Shown here: positions 43,074 to 52,754 of the stretch, piece after piece
How the letters are laid out: every line of letters starts with the position of its first letter
How positions within the stretch are numbered: position 1 is the stretch's first letter
Assembly: GCA_040285745.1 (NCBI GenBank)
Contig: JAUFOR010000004.1
Coordinates: 806,001 to 870,000 of the forward strand
Length of the DNA stretch: 64,000 nt
Direction of reading: 5' to 3'
Origin: Barthelona sp. PCE
Taxonomy: Eukaryota; Metamonada: BaSk clade
Program-made: the position numbers and the translations under genes
The notes under the pieces: model-generated
Database searches by the model: none
What the model was told of the DNA's origin: nothing
The model's input: only the letters and a program-made list of their open reading frames with translations

Positions 43074-46000
43074 ATGGAGCATTTATACCAGTTATTTGAG
43101 GAATATTCCGAGGCAAACACAGCCGAAAAACTGCACAACATTTCGGATTTAATACATGAACTTAAAGATAGCAGTCCTGACGATGTTGTAATCGGTTCTT
43201 TGCACCTTGCACGTGACAAGGATCAGGTGGTAGGTATTAGACAGACCAGTCTTTATTACCTGAGTCAATGGCTTTCTAAAAACGATAACTCAGCCTGGGA
43301 TGATCTTAACAATTCCTCTAGGGAGGAGATCAAACAGGGTCTGCTCGAGTTCGCCTCAGAAGTCAGCAATAAGGTTATCAGTATTCAATTAGCTACAACT
43401 ATTGCACATCTTGCCCGTAGTGCTTTTGCTGAGGGTGAGTGGGATGATCTTTTCCCATTCCTTGGTAGTTTTGCACAGGAAGATGACGTTGTTCCCCAAC
43501 GAATGGCTATGCTTATCCTCGCAGCTGGTGCAGCCACTTTTGTTCGTGCTTTGGAGGAAGACATTCACTATGTCGCTGATCTCATCCACCCTCTTATCTC
43601 CAGCAAGGACTCTAACGTTTGCGAATCAGCTATCTCTGCCTATGCTAACGTTGTTACACTCATTATCAATCCCGAGACTGTTTCGCACTTCGACGAGGGT
43701 TACCTTGCCTGTATCCAATCCCTAGGAGATCTCATTGAGGCTGAGAAGTACGAGTCCGCCACACATGTCATGAAGTATCTCATATCGCTGGCGACTAAGC
43801 ATCCTCGTTATGCCAAGGAGAACATTAATGTCCTCACTGATTTGATGCTGAGCGTCGTTAACGCTGATGTATATGAGGAGCTGCGTATGATATGCCTCGA
43901 ATATATGTGCACATTATGTGAATCTCTCCCAACGGAGATCAAGAAAGTTCCTGATTTCATCTCGAATTTGGTCCAGCAGTGTGTTCTTCTTGCTTCCACA
44001 TTTGAAGAGATTGAAGGTTTTGAGGATTTCGCACGAAGCGATCCAGTTGATGCCGAGGGATTCCCTCTTGCCATTCAAGCTATCGAGGTTCTTGATCGAA
44101 TCTCACCCTACGTTGCTGATGTTGAGTACTTGGAGATGATACTCGCATTATTCACAGAAATGGCACAATCAGAGGACTGGAATGATAGACTTGCTGTCGC
44201 TGATGCCCTAACTGTCGTCTTTGAGGGTATTGTTGATTTTATCACTCCACAAACGCTTCTTCAGATTGTGGAACTGGCTTGCAACCTCGCAAACGATAGT
44301 CATGTTCAGGTACAGTGGTCTGGTCTCAACTGTATCGGTGAGTTCCCGCTTCGCCTCCACTTCCGTATCAATGACGTTGCACTTCAGTTGCTCGAGTTCC
44401 TGTTTGAGTTTGCCCTCGAGGAACATGCTAACCGTATTATGGCACAGGCAGTTAACTCCATCGCAGCCATCATCCGTCTGGTAGACTTTGAGATTGCACA
44501 AGAAGTTATCGAACAGGTGTTACAGGTGTTTATTTCAAACATCCAGTCTGGTTTTGATGATACCCGTAACGATGTCGTTCTCATGCTCAGTTGCGCATGC
44601 TCAGAGTTCCCCTCCCTCATTGAGTATCAGGAGATATACGATGATATCGTCCCCTTCCTTAAGGAACAGATCGTCATAGATCACACAAAAGATTCAGCAG
44701 TGTTTCGCGGTCGTTGCTTTGAGTGCCTCACTCTTCTGGGTAACTGTTACGAAGAAAAATTCGCTGAAGATGTACCCGAAATTATTGAGTATCTTCTTGA
44801 ACTGCGTGAATTTTTCAATGAAAACGAAGCAGAAATTGAAGATTTCGACATAGATTTATTGGATCGTTCCATTGTTCGTATCTGTGATGCTATTAAGGGA
44901 GAATTTGCTTCTTATTATGAGCGTATTGCTGCTATCTGGTACCCCATCATCGAACGAAGAGAGTCAATGGTTGTCAACAACGATTTCTTCGGTGATTTGG
45001 AAGACCTTGAGCTTGATGATGGTATTGATGGTATGGTTGTTGATGAGAACAGTGGTCCTGCATTTTATGGATTCCACTCTGTTGCTTTCAAGGAGAAGTG
45101 TGAGGCTATCCGTAACATTAGCTGTTGTTGCAAGTTTATGGGAGCAGAGTCAATTCAGTTTTTGGAGAAGATCCTGGATTTGTTTGAAGAGAAAATTGAC
45201 TATTTTAAGTTGGAGGTTGCCATTGCTGCGATCGGTGGTTGTCGTACCGTCCTTGAACTTCTCATGTCCTTAGATATGGAAGACAGCACCGTTTCTACAC
45301 TCTTCACAACTACACTGCACTCGGTCACAAATCACATACTCGCTTCCTTGGAGAAGGATACCAATATTTACGCTATCCAACAGTATGCTGCCAACTTTAA
45401 ATTCCTGCTGGACAATGTCGATGTCGAATATCTTGATTATGATGTTATTGTCCGCCCTGTTATGGGTCTTTGTCTGGAAAAGTTCAACTTCATGCTCCAG
45501 CATCGTGAAACAAACATGCAAGATAGGGAGAACATTGTTATTGGAGACGAGATTGAGGATTATGAGCTTACAAAGGCTCTCTCTGAACTCGCAGAAGTCT
45601 TTATCATTAAACTTGGTGCCGATATCGAGGATCTCGCCCTTGCACTGGGTAAGGAGTTCCTTGCTTTCATCAGTGATGAAAACTCTATGAAGCATGATCG
45701 TCACTATATCTTCTGTTACCTTCTTGACTGTGTTGAACACATCCCTGAACCTTCTGAGGAGATGTTCGAGCTCCTTGAGACGATGAACAGTATTTTCGCA
45801 GACGTTGATCTCTTCGAAGCAGTTGAGAGTGATCCTGACTTTGCTCAGACCTTCATCTTTTCATTTGGCATGTTTGCTGAGAAGCAGCCGAACTTGCTGT
45901 CAGGAGATCGAATCAAGGAGAGTATGGACAACATTGTCACCTTCCTCAATTCTGAGATGGCCGATCACCCAAAGAACGGGCAGATCTACGACAACGCTGT

Positions 46001-46352
46001 TGCCACATTACATCGTTATCAGGAGTTCCTTGATGTTGATGATGAGACAAAGGAGCAGCTCTGGGAGATCGTCGCTTCAAGTCTGCCTCTGAAGCAGGAT
46101 GATCTGGAGGCCAAGGTTTTCTACCCCAAACTCATGAATGACTTCGATAGTCTTAATGATAGCTTGAAGAAGAGTATCTTTATTGGTTTGGTACAGGCTG
46201 CTGATACAGATATGTATCCTTACACTGAAATTTACACTCCTTTCCTTCGAAAGCACGCTGATGAGTTCGGTAGTGTCATTGAAGATGAGAAGCTTATGAC
46301 GAAATTTGAGCGTATTATCACATCCGATATTCGTCGAATTGTTCTTGAATAA
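43074..46352 (+). CDS. IPO5: Importin-5/Kap121-type nuclear transport receptor
   Basis: The 1,092-residue product consists of tandem HEAT repeats throughout, with strong acidic character (many EEIEDFED, LDDGIDGMVVDEN stretches). The N-terminus (LYQLFEEYSEANTAEKLHNISDLIHELK...VVGIRQTSLYYLSQWLSKN) is typical of the IPO5/Kap121 and Kap123 branch. Length matches IPO5 (about 1,097). Repeats such as DWNDRLAVADALTVVFEGI and IQLATTIAHLAR, and the acidic loop near residues 635-660, support IPO5 over importin-beta 1 (about 870). It carries ribosomal proteins and other cargo into the nucleus with RanGTP. Codon use is less AT-rich than in many neighbours, which suggests high expression. It converges on the next gene with 11 bp. 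Confidence 0.85.
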   Translation: MEHLYQLFEEYSEANTAEKLHNISDLIHELKDSSPDDVVIGSLHLARDKDQVVGIRQTSLYYLSQWLSKNDNSAWDDLNNSSREEIKQGLLEFASEVSNKVISIQLATTIAHLARSAFAEGEWDDLFPFLGSFAQEDDVVPQRMAMLILAAGAATFVRALEEDIHYVADLIHPLISSKDSNVCESAISAYANVVTLIINPETVSHFDEGYLACIQSLGDLIEAEKYESATHVMKYLISLATKHPRYAKENINVLTDLMLSVVNADVYEELRMICLEYMCTLCESLPTEIKKVPDFISNLVQQCVLLASTFEEIEGFEDFARSDPVDAEGFPLAIQAIEVLDRISPYVADVEYLEMILALFTEMAQSEDWNDRLAVADALTVVFEGIVDFITPQTLLQIVELACNLANDSHVQVQWSGLNCIGEFPLRLHFRINDVALQLLEFLFEFALEEHANRIMAQAVNSIAAIIRLVDFEIAQEVIEQVLQVFISNIQSGFDDTRNDVVLMLSCACSEFPSLIEYQEIYDDIVPFLKEQIVIDHTKDSAVFRGRCFECLTLLGNCYEEKFAEDVPEIIEYLLELREFFNENEAEIEDFDIDLLDRSIVRICDAIKGEFASYYERIAAIWYPIIERRESMVVNNDFFGDLEDLELDDGIDGMVVDENSGPAFYGFHSVAFKEKCEAIRNISCCCKFMGAESIQFLEKILDLFEEKIDYFKLEVAIAAIGGCRTVLELLMSLDMEDSTVSTLFTTTLHSVTNHILASLEKDTNIYAIQQYAANFKFLLDNVDVEYLDYDVIVRPVMGLCLEKFNFMLQHRETNMQDRENIVIGDEIEDYELTKALSELAEVFIIKLGADIEDLALALGKEFLAFISDENSMKHDRHYIFCYLLDCVEHIPEPSEEMFELLETMNSIFADVDLFEAVESDPDFAQTFIFSFGMFAEKQPNLLSGDRIKESMDNIVTFLNSEMADHPKNGQIYDNAVATLHRYQEFLDVDDETKEQLWEIVASSLPLKQDDLEAKVFYPKLMNDFDSLNDSLKKSIFIGLVQAADTDMYPYTEIYTPFLRKHADEFGSVIEDEKLMTKFERIITSDIRRIVLE

Positions 46353-46363
46353 ATCAATATTAA

Positions 46364-49270
46364 TTAGAATATTTCATCTTGCAGCTCAACAACAACACGA
46401 TGATTTCTAACGCTCAAGATAATATCCTCATTCATTTCTATGTTGATAACCCTATAAATGAACTGATCTCGACATCTGATTTCTGTTAACAGTTCAAAAA
46501 TAGGTGCGGTGGGCAAATGATCACTTCCAAAAACGAAATCTTTGTCGAAAACCAATTTTTCATGCTCAAAAAAGTTCTTGTCTCCCATTTTGGCTCGGAT
46601 AACATCAAGTTCAGATTTTAAACTCAAAATTTCACGTCTAAACAAATCAGTACAGAAAACTCCTTCCAACATCTTAAATTCACTCGAATTTCCAAAAATT
46701 TTCAATTCTGTGAACGCTGAAGATGATAGTGAGAAGTTAGTTCCGTTAAAGAAACCCATACAAACCGGAATAACATCAATCACTAATGGAGGTTGAACAA
46801 TCCCGTATCTGGTATAAAAAAAACTCCCTAACAAATTATAAAACGTAGATACACATCGCTCCATACGCAACAGAGTCTGTAAATCACTCATATTGCGTTC
46901 AAATCGGCCCTGTTCAGTTAAATTACTCTTTGAAATGTGGTCTTCAAAAAAACCAGCAAGCACAATATTTTCATTAAAGCAAACTCGAATAATCCCCGTC
47001 TCTTCAGCCGACATTATGGCGTTGTATATAAAAACAACCGCCTCAGCTCTCTGAGACTCATTTAGAGTTGCTAGAAATCCATGAACAGGAAAAACCGCAA
47101 CAACAGCCCTTCTCATTGGTGCTTTTATCGCACAAGCATCCACCAGAAACCCGCGAGGGAAACAGCGGGCGATGTCCTTAGCAACAGCTGATACCATATT
47201 GTGACCGGCTACCAGTTTCTCCATAATTGCTGCATCAATATTCGTTGCAATCATAAGTGATGAATAATATGTGAATACCACAAAAGTCATACCGAATAGG
47301 CCTGTAGGGAATAAATCTAGGAATAATACTAATGATATTGGAACTACATATGCAAATAGTGCTGTGCATTTAACGCTGTATATACCCATACTGTGAATAA
47401 TCATGCACATGACCTGCAAAGATGAATCTAGTTTTTTGTTTCCAGATGCAAACCAAAACACAGCAGTAAAACAATATACGACAGCTAACATATTGTACAG
47501 CAGTCGCATTCTCCTCCTCATCTGGACTTCTGACAGTTTGTCAATGAAGCAAAGACGAAGCGAGACATACAGGAAAAACACAATGAAAGCTAGAGTGCAG
47601 TAACTGGAATAATATAAACCGCTTGCTAATATACTGGTAACAAGAATGGAAAAAACGAAAAATTGAATCACAAAAGCGAATAGTTCGAGGTTAAACAGTG
47701 GTGTGATAAACTGCAACATGCCGCTACAAACCTCATCGCTATCTGGGTTTAAAACAGTGCAATTCGTGCAAATACAGCGACCATACATGTTACGAACACA
47801 GCCCAAACTCTCATATCGCACTAACACATCTCTGTCGAACTTAAGTACTGGCTTGAGAACAGGATACTGCCTCTTCTCACATAGTGCTGCCAAAAGAGAG
47901 AGGCAGTTGCATCCCATAGATTCGGGCTCATGCATCAACATTTCACGTACACCGAACAACGAGCTTGTATCTGTTGCCATCGCAGTATCACAGTTGAGCC
48001 CATCCAAGCTACTGAGCCGCAGACAGACGTATGACTCGTCCAGTGTGTACTCAATATCAACGTTTTGAAGTAGTGCATCGCTACACAACGCACATCTAAG
48101 AGCTGATTTGTGAAGATACACGGTGTCCAGCGACGGTTCGTTGTCACCAAAGCAGCACATACAATCACTAATAGTTATCATGTTGCTGTCATAAAACCCA
48201 CAGATATAGTGCGAGGTCATTGCGGATTCAAACACAGTCACCGTCACATTCAGTTGATGCATCATCGTGTTGCTGAACAGAGATATGACGGCCAGTAAGC
48301 GGAAAGCAAATGGAATCACATCTGCATAGAAGGTTTTTGGGCACTCATCAAGGATAGCCTTCACTGATTTAGCACCACGCATAGGGTTGCACAAGTTAGC
48401 ATCTAGTGAGTGTCCAATATATAAGTGTGTATCACTTGACGTGTAAACTCGCAGTTCCGTGCCCAATATAAGTCGGTCAATGATATTACAGATCTTCGAA
48501 AAAATCCGTGTGCCGAATAAACCTTGATCATCCCTATGAAAGCGCACACCAATAAACGGGAGTCGCTCAGCTCCAAAAGAGAAGCCACGCGGGGTATGCA
48601 TGCTGGTTAGATCTTTGTTAGTAAGGTTCACAGTTCTACTCAACAGATACATCAAGCGACTATCTGGCTGACCATAAAACATCGAGCCATCTATCACTTC
48701 CGCAACTGGGACGCACATCCTTCCCCTATATGCCTCAAACAGAAATATCTGACCCGTTCGAGAGAACCGACTGCGAAGAATTACACAATCCTTAACTAGT
48801 TGACTGTGCATTGTTGATACTCCATTCATAACATCTTCACGTGTTCGGGTGTACTGGCTGCGCACCATCACCTCTATAACGAGTTCTAGGTCCACTATAA
48901 CCATTCTCACAGGATATTTGAAGACAACCGAATAAAACAAACCTGAAAGACAAGCAAGACGCCCTATAAGGCCAGAACGGTGATCAATCGCTGTTGAATA
49001 GAAGGTCATTAGCACAACGGGAAAATATAGCGGTGTACATGCGCGTGTAAATATTACAACACATCCAAAAACTGTAGGAAACGAAAAAATCAATGATATG
49101 GTTCTTCTAACATCTAAAGATGTTGAGTAAAGTATGTTTAACAATGCAAACATGCCCAAATTAACCGAAAAAAGCAAACGTAACCACAAAACTTCATCAT
49201 AAAACAAGACCATAAATATTTGCGAAATCAACCCCAATTTAAGTTGCCTTGTGATATTTCCCTGATCCAT
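46364..49270 (-). CDS. Polytopic membrane protein with degenerate class III cyclase-like domain
   Basis: The 968-residue product shows two clusters of hydrophobic helices (about 10-125 and 570-690), each followed by a long cytosolic region, the topology of membrane adenylate cyclases. After the second cluster, RRAVVAVFPVHGFLATLNESQRAEAVVFIYNAIMSAEETGIIRVCFNENIVLAGFF resembles the start of a class III cyclase catalytic domain (VLFADIxGFTxL...GDxYM), but the metal-binding Asp residues are replaced (VFPVHGF) and the later catalytic residues are not evident. So it is probably inactive, or a highly diverged relative. A Cys-rich stretch (GCNCLSLLAAL, MYGRCICTNCT) precedes the second helix cluster. 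Alternative: an unrelated polytopic protein. The ATG at 49270 is clean. Confidence 0.4.
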   Translation of the reverse strand: MDQGNITRQLKLGLISQIFMVLFYDEVLWLRLLFSVNLGMFALLNILYSTSLDVRRTISLIFSFPTVFGCVVIFTRACTPLYFPVVLMTFYSTAIDHRSGLIGRLACLSGLFYSVVFKYPVRMVIVDLELVIEVMVRSQYTRTREDVMNGVSTMHSQLVKDCVILRSRFSRTGQIFLFEAYRGRMCVPVAEVIDGSMFYGQPDSRLMYLLSRTVNLTNKDLTSMHTPRGFSFGAERLPFIGVRFHRDDQGLFGTRIFSKICNIIDRLILGTELRVYTSSDTHLYIGHSLDANLCNPMRGAKSVKAILDECPKTFYADVIPFAFRLLAVISLFSNTMMHQLNVTVTVFESAMTSHYICGFYDSNMITISDCMCCFGDNEPSLDTVYLHKSALRCALCSDALLQNVDIEYTLDESYVCLRLSSLDGLNCDTAMATDTSSLFGVREMLMHEPESMGCNCLSLLAALCEKRQYPVLKPVLKFDRDVLVRYESLGCVRNMYGRCICTNCTVLNPDSDEVCSGMLQFITPLFNLELFAFVIQFFVFSILVTSILASGLYYSSYCTLAFIVFFLYVSLRLCFIDKLSEVQMRRRMRLLYNMLAVVYCFTAVFWFASGNKKLDSSLQVMCMIIHSMGIYSVKCTALFAYVVPISLVLFLDLFPTGLFGMTFVVFTYYSSLMIATNIDAAIMEKLVAGHNMVSAVAKDIARCFPRGFLVDACAIKAPMRRAVVAVFPVHGFLATLNESQRAEAVVFIYNAIMSAEETGIIRVCFNENIVLAGFFEDHISKSNLTEQGRFERNMSDLQTLLRMERCVSTFYNLLGSFFYTRYGIVQPPLVIDVIPVCMGFFNGTNFSLSSSAFTELKIFGNSSEFKMLEGVFCTDLFRREILSLKSELDVIRAKMGDKNFFEHEKLVFDKDFVFGSDHLPTAPIFELLTEIRCRDQFIYRVINIEMNEDIILSVRNHRVVVELQDEIF

Positions 49271-49293
49271 AAGCGTGAATAAAAGAAAAAAAA

Positions 49294-49301
49294 TGTTTAC
49301 A
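49294..49301 (-). terminator. Candidate poly(A) signal TGTAAACA
   Basis: It begins two bases after the TPGS2-like stop codon, in the 32-bp gap before the next minus gene. Confidence 0.35.
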
Positions 49302-49302
49302 A

Positions 49303-50061
49303 CTATCGATTATGTTTTCTATCTTTCTCCTTCATTTTAACTTCTCTTTCAAATAGTTTATGGATTCTACCCTTGTTTAACCTGGTGTGATTTAGTTTTT
49401 TCTCCTTTCGTCGAGCTAATCGTTGAGGATTTAAAATTCGAAGCCAACTAATACTGAATGTGTTTAATCCCAATGGCGTAAAGTCGTTATACCAATCAAC
49501 CATTCCGCAGTACTGGAATATAAGCCTGAAAAAATTGCTAAAAGAATCTGTTATGTAATAGTACAAGCAATCTCTTGACTGAAGATAGAACTGAGGAGTA
49601 TCTATCCTATTCTTATGATACACCATCAAAAGATTGCTATTTGTCAGTGATGAGTCCAATTTAAAGCATGCAAAGTTCTTCATCGACACGCGGATGTTGG
49701 GACTTTCAGTCAGGTTTCCATCTTCATCTGTTTCATATGAATCACATAGCCATGACTCCTCCTTGGCGTTCGGGTGATACTGTTTAATCTCGCTTAAGAG
49801 ATTCAAACGCATACTACCCTGCATTGAAGAATCAGAAAATCTGTATGAAATATCGAACCCATTAAAGATAGAATAAAGGTTCCGTAGATCATCAGGAAGA
49901 ATATATGGTGAATTGTCCCGCTCCCATTGCACGAAATCAAGCTCTGTAACGCCAGGAAACAGTTGTTTCTTGATATCTTCAACCAAAGGACTGCTTTTCA
50001 AACGTAACAAGATCCCTGAGCCCTCCAAATCGCTTATTAATGCATCCTCATTGAAAGTCAT
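49303..50061 (-). CDS. TPGS2: Tubulin polyglutamylase complex subunit 2 (TPGS2)-like
   Basis: From the ATG at 50061 (MTFNEDALISDLEG) the product has 252 residues; the frame extends upstream only through TTG codons. The SMI1/KNR4-type segment WERDNSPYILPDDLRNLYSIFNGFDISYRF is followed by GSMRLNLLSEI, a FACFKLDSS strand, LLMVYHKN, and an FYLQSRDCLYYYITDSFSNFFRLIFQYCGMVDWYNDFTPLGL region. Order and wording match TPGS2. TPGS2 supports TTLL1-driven polyglutamylation of axonemal and centriolar tubulin. The C-terminal about 45 residues are basic (RRKEKKLNHTRLNKGR...KMKEKDRKHNR), which could contact tubulin tails. It diverges from the MYCBPAP-like ciliary gene, 161 bp apart. Confidence 0.8.
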   Translation of the reverse strand: MTFNEDALISDLEGSGILLRLKSSPLVEDIKKQLFPGVTELDFVQWERDNSPYILPDDLRNLYSIFNGFDISYRFSDSSMQGSMRLNLLSEIKQYHPNAKEESWLCDSYETDEDGNLTESPNIRVSMKNFACFKLDSSLTNSNLLMVYHKNRIDTPQFYLQSRDCLYYYITDSFSNFFRLIFQYCGMVDWYNDFTPLGLNTFSISWLRILNPQRLARRKEKKLNHTRLNKGRIHKLFEREVKMKEKDRKHNR

Positions 50062-50204
50062 CGTATGCAACAAAAAGAAAAGTGGTGAAAATGTGAAGGC
50101 ATGTGTTTCTTGTCCTAACCGTTACTTTGTGGAGTACAACGCCCTAGCTTCTGTGTGCGCTGCAACTCAAAGAACTGTTATTTCCAACAAAATCGTTAAT
50201 TCGT

Positions 50205-50222
50205 ATTCTACCTTTTTCAGCG
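50205..50222 (+). promoter_or_regulatory. Initiator-like ACCTTTTTCAG motif
   Basis: The plus strand reads ATTCTACCTTTTTCAGCG, ending directly at the MYCBPAP-like ATG at 50223. Confidence 0.45.
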
Positions 50223-52694
50223 ATGCAAAGTTTCAGCCATGCATCGAAGCCATCTTCAAAGGCAAAGAAGATTTTCGTGAAGAGACCGCTCACAGTTAGA
50301 GAAGTTATCAAAGATACAGTCAAAATTAAAGATGAAGTCTTTATTGACGATGCATTAGGGGTTGTGCGTGATTCGAAAACAAATAAGATCCAGGATTTCT
50401 CCATCCTTGGGCATACGGATGACTTCCAGGAAGACTATAAAGAAACAGTCCAAAAAAACAAAACAAAACGATATGGTGAAGCTTCTCCAATGTATATTAC
50501 GTCTGCGCGCGTCAGTGAGAAGCAGCCAAAGACTTTGACTGAAGATGAGCAACATAATTATGATGTAGTTGAAACTGTTCCTTTTAATCTTGGAGAAACC
50601 CTCAATCGCCTTGCTGAAAGCCGTCTTGCTGAGAACAAGTTGTATGAGGACAAGATGAAGAAGATGATGCCTTTTGAACGGCTCAAGGCACAAACTCAGG
50701 TTAACGCCCTCGCCCATTATAACAGTATGCAAGAGTACTGGAACAACTTCAAAGAGCGCATGGCAAAGAAGCTTGACCGCAACATTGATGACCTTGTCAT
50801 GAGCAGAACAGACTTTTACCGTGAGACAATAGAGACAAAGCACCTATTAGAGAATAGTATTCCTCTAGCCAAAAAGTTCGGCACAAACTTCTGGCAGATG
50901 AGCCTGCGCAACGGTGGCACTTTTTATGTGCCTCTCGGTGGCAAGTTCAGCGGTGTATTTTGTCCTGTTAAGGTTAACCTGGAACCTGAACGCATTGACT
51001 TGATTCGAAATCCCTTCAAAAAGAACTCTCTTCCCAGCAGTATTGCGCTGAGTGAACAGCAGAAGAAGCGCGTGCGCCGTTTCCAAGGGTATATCCCGGA
51101 AGACTTTTCCAGACTCAGTCTCAAAGGTGAGTCTATCTTGACAGAGGCGAGGATAGAAAACGAGTTTATCAGAGAAAAGGCAAAGATGGAGCGGGAGAAC
51201 GAGGAACAAGCTGGTGTCACTTCTGACGATGTCTCCAGTAAGACCAATATGCAGATCCTGCAGCGCCAACTCAGCCAAATTGTTAACAAGAAGAAAACAC
51301 TCTCTGAGTGCTTGTATGAGAAGCCGAAGCCCGTCGGCCCTTCGTTTAAGCTGTCAACTGATTCTCTAATGTTTGTTGTCACGCCGCCAAACACAAAGCA
51401 AAATTTGAATCTATCAATGGAGAACAACGGTACGACTGTGTTGCGATACCGCTGGGAGAAGGCGAAGAATCCATCGCTCAACGTGAACGTTGCATACACT
51501 GACAGCGCTTTTTCTTTGATGAAGGCTACAGGTGTGTTGCTCCCCGGACAGAAGGAGACTTTCACGTTCTGCTATCAGGCAGCGATGACTGGCAAGCACT
51601 CTGCGCGCTATGAGCTCATTGTTGACCCGAAACCAGCCCAAATGTATGGTCAGGATGAGAGGGAGCGATACTTTGTCAACCTGAAGGGCTTTGCCAAGCA
51701 AGCAGATGCCCTTCTCACAGACGAACAAGAGCAGCTCAAGCAAAACCTCGAAGAGCGTACAGTGTTGCGTACCGTCAAGGATGTTATCGAAGACACCATA
51801 TTCTTTGGTCTCGATGAGAAGACGACCGAAGACTTTTCGCACTACATGGACACTGAATACAACATGTTTTGCAACAGGAACAAGGATTACAATATCCAAT
51901 TCACCCGTCACGTGTACGATGTCTTCAAGAATTTGGCAGAGAATGTTTTCGCGAACGTGAAACGAGCAATGAAGGAAGAAGGGCAGGAAACTGAGATTCC
52001 TGCCTGGGACCACTCAATTGATGAGTTACTTGGTGTTGGAAACGCTATTAAGGATAGTGGATTGCATGACGCAACTATGAGTATGATATATAGCACGATC
52101 TCATATTGTTCACTGCCTGAGGAGTGTCACGACATCAAATTGGGTAACGAGATCTCATGTAGTATCTTCCGCTCGCTATTCCTGGAGCTGATTGAATCTA
52201 TTCCGGAGATGGAATCCAAATTAAAGGCGAAGAAAGACTGTTATGAGAGAGTATACTACCGTATTCGCGATGAAGACTTTGATGATACAATCCCAAAGAG
52301 TGAAGAAAACATGGAGGAGTTAATCAAGACAGATATCCTTGATGGATTGGGTCTTAACGCTAGTGAGGAAGTGTCAGCGGAGGATGACGATAAAAAGAAA
52401 AAGTCAAAACCAAAGAAGAAGGATGAGAAGAAAAGAAAAGATGATAAAAAGAGAAAGGATGATAAAAAGAAGGACAGAAGAGATGCTATTATTGTACCTG
52501 ATCCAACTGAGGCTCTTGTTGACGAAGATGAGGTTCATCCTGATTTTAGCCTGATCAACGATAATGCAATCCACGATCGACTGGTTATCAAGGTTCATAA
52601 TGCCTTTTCAAAAGCTATTGGTGAGTTTGAGACATTGATGGATGTGGCAAAGTCTCAGATAGAAATAGCAGCTCAGATTAAAGCTTTATTGTAA
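50223..52694 (+). CDS. MYCBPAP: MYCBPAP-like central-apparatus/ciliary protein
   Basis: The 823-residue product has an N-terminal charged region, a helical segment (about 140-200, NALAHYNSMQEYWNNFKERMAKKLDRNIDDLVMSR), the MYCBPAP-family core (LLENSIPLAKKFGTNFWQMSLRNGGTFYVPLGG), an ASH/Ig-like beta domain (about 375-490: FVVTPPNTKQNLNLSMENNGTTVLRYRWEK...GVLLPGQKETFTFCYQA...ARYELIVDPKP), and a C-terminal helical half interrupted by a Lys/Asp-rich tract (about 725-755). MYCBPAP is found in sperm and motile cilia. It starts at the ATG at 50223, right after an ACCTTTTTCAG motif. The divergent neighbour TPGS2 and the following LRR/coiled-coil gene make a small ciliary cluster. Confidence 0.75.
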   Translation: MQSFSHASKPSSKAKKIFVKRPLTVREVIKDTVKIKDEVFIDDALGVVRDSKTNKIQDFSILGHTDDFQEDYKETVQKNKTKRYGEASPMYITSARVSEKQPKTLTEDEQHNYDVVETVPFNLGETLNRLAESRLAENKLYEDKMKKMMPFERLKAQTQVNALAHYNSMQEYWNNFKERMAKKLDRNIDDLVMSRTDFYRETIETKHLLENSIPLAKKFGTNFWQMSLRNGGTFYVPLGGKFSGVFCPVKVNLEPERIDLIRNPFKKNSLPSSIALSEQQKKRVRRFQGYIPEDFSRLSLKGESILTEARIENEFIREKAKMERENEEQAGVTSDDVSSKTNMQILQRQLSQIVNKKKTLSECLYEKPKPVGPSFKLSTDSLMFVVTPPNTKQNLNLSMENNGTTVLRYRWEKAKNPSLNVNVAYTDSAFSLMKATGVLLPGQKETFTFCYQAAMTGKHSARYELIVDPKPAQMYGQDERERYFVNLKGFAKQADALLTDEQEQLKQNLEERTVLRTVKDVIEDTIFFGLDEKTTEDFSHYMDTEYNMFCNRNKDYNIQFTRHVYDVFKNLAENVFANVKRAMKEEGQETEIPAWDHSIDELLGVGNAIKDSGLHDATMSMIYSTISYCSLPEECHDIKLGNEISCSIFRSLFLELIESIPEMESKLKAKKDCYERVYYRIRDEDFDDTIPKSEENMEELIKTDILDGLGLNASEEVSAEDDDKKKKSKPKKKDEKKRKDDKKRKDDKKKDRRDAIIVPDPTEALVDEDEVHPDFSLINDNAIHDRLVIKVHNAFSKAIGEFETLMDVAKSQIEIAAQIKALL

Positions 52695-52707
52695 AAAAAA
52701 TGTTTAA

Positions 52708-52727
52708 TTTTTTACCCCCTTTTCAGA
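52708..52727 (+). promoter_or_regulatory. Initiator-like ACCCCCTTTTCAG motif
   Basis: A T-tract then ACCCCCTTTTCAG lies 28-47 bp upstream of the ATG at 52755, within the 60-bp gap between two same-strand genes. This shows the downstream gene has its own promoter and is not in an operon. Confidence 0.5.
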
Positions 52728-52754
52728 GCAAACAAATTGGGTTTTTAGTTAAGA

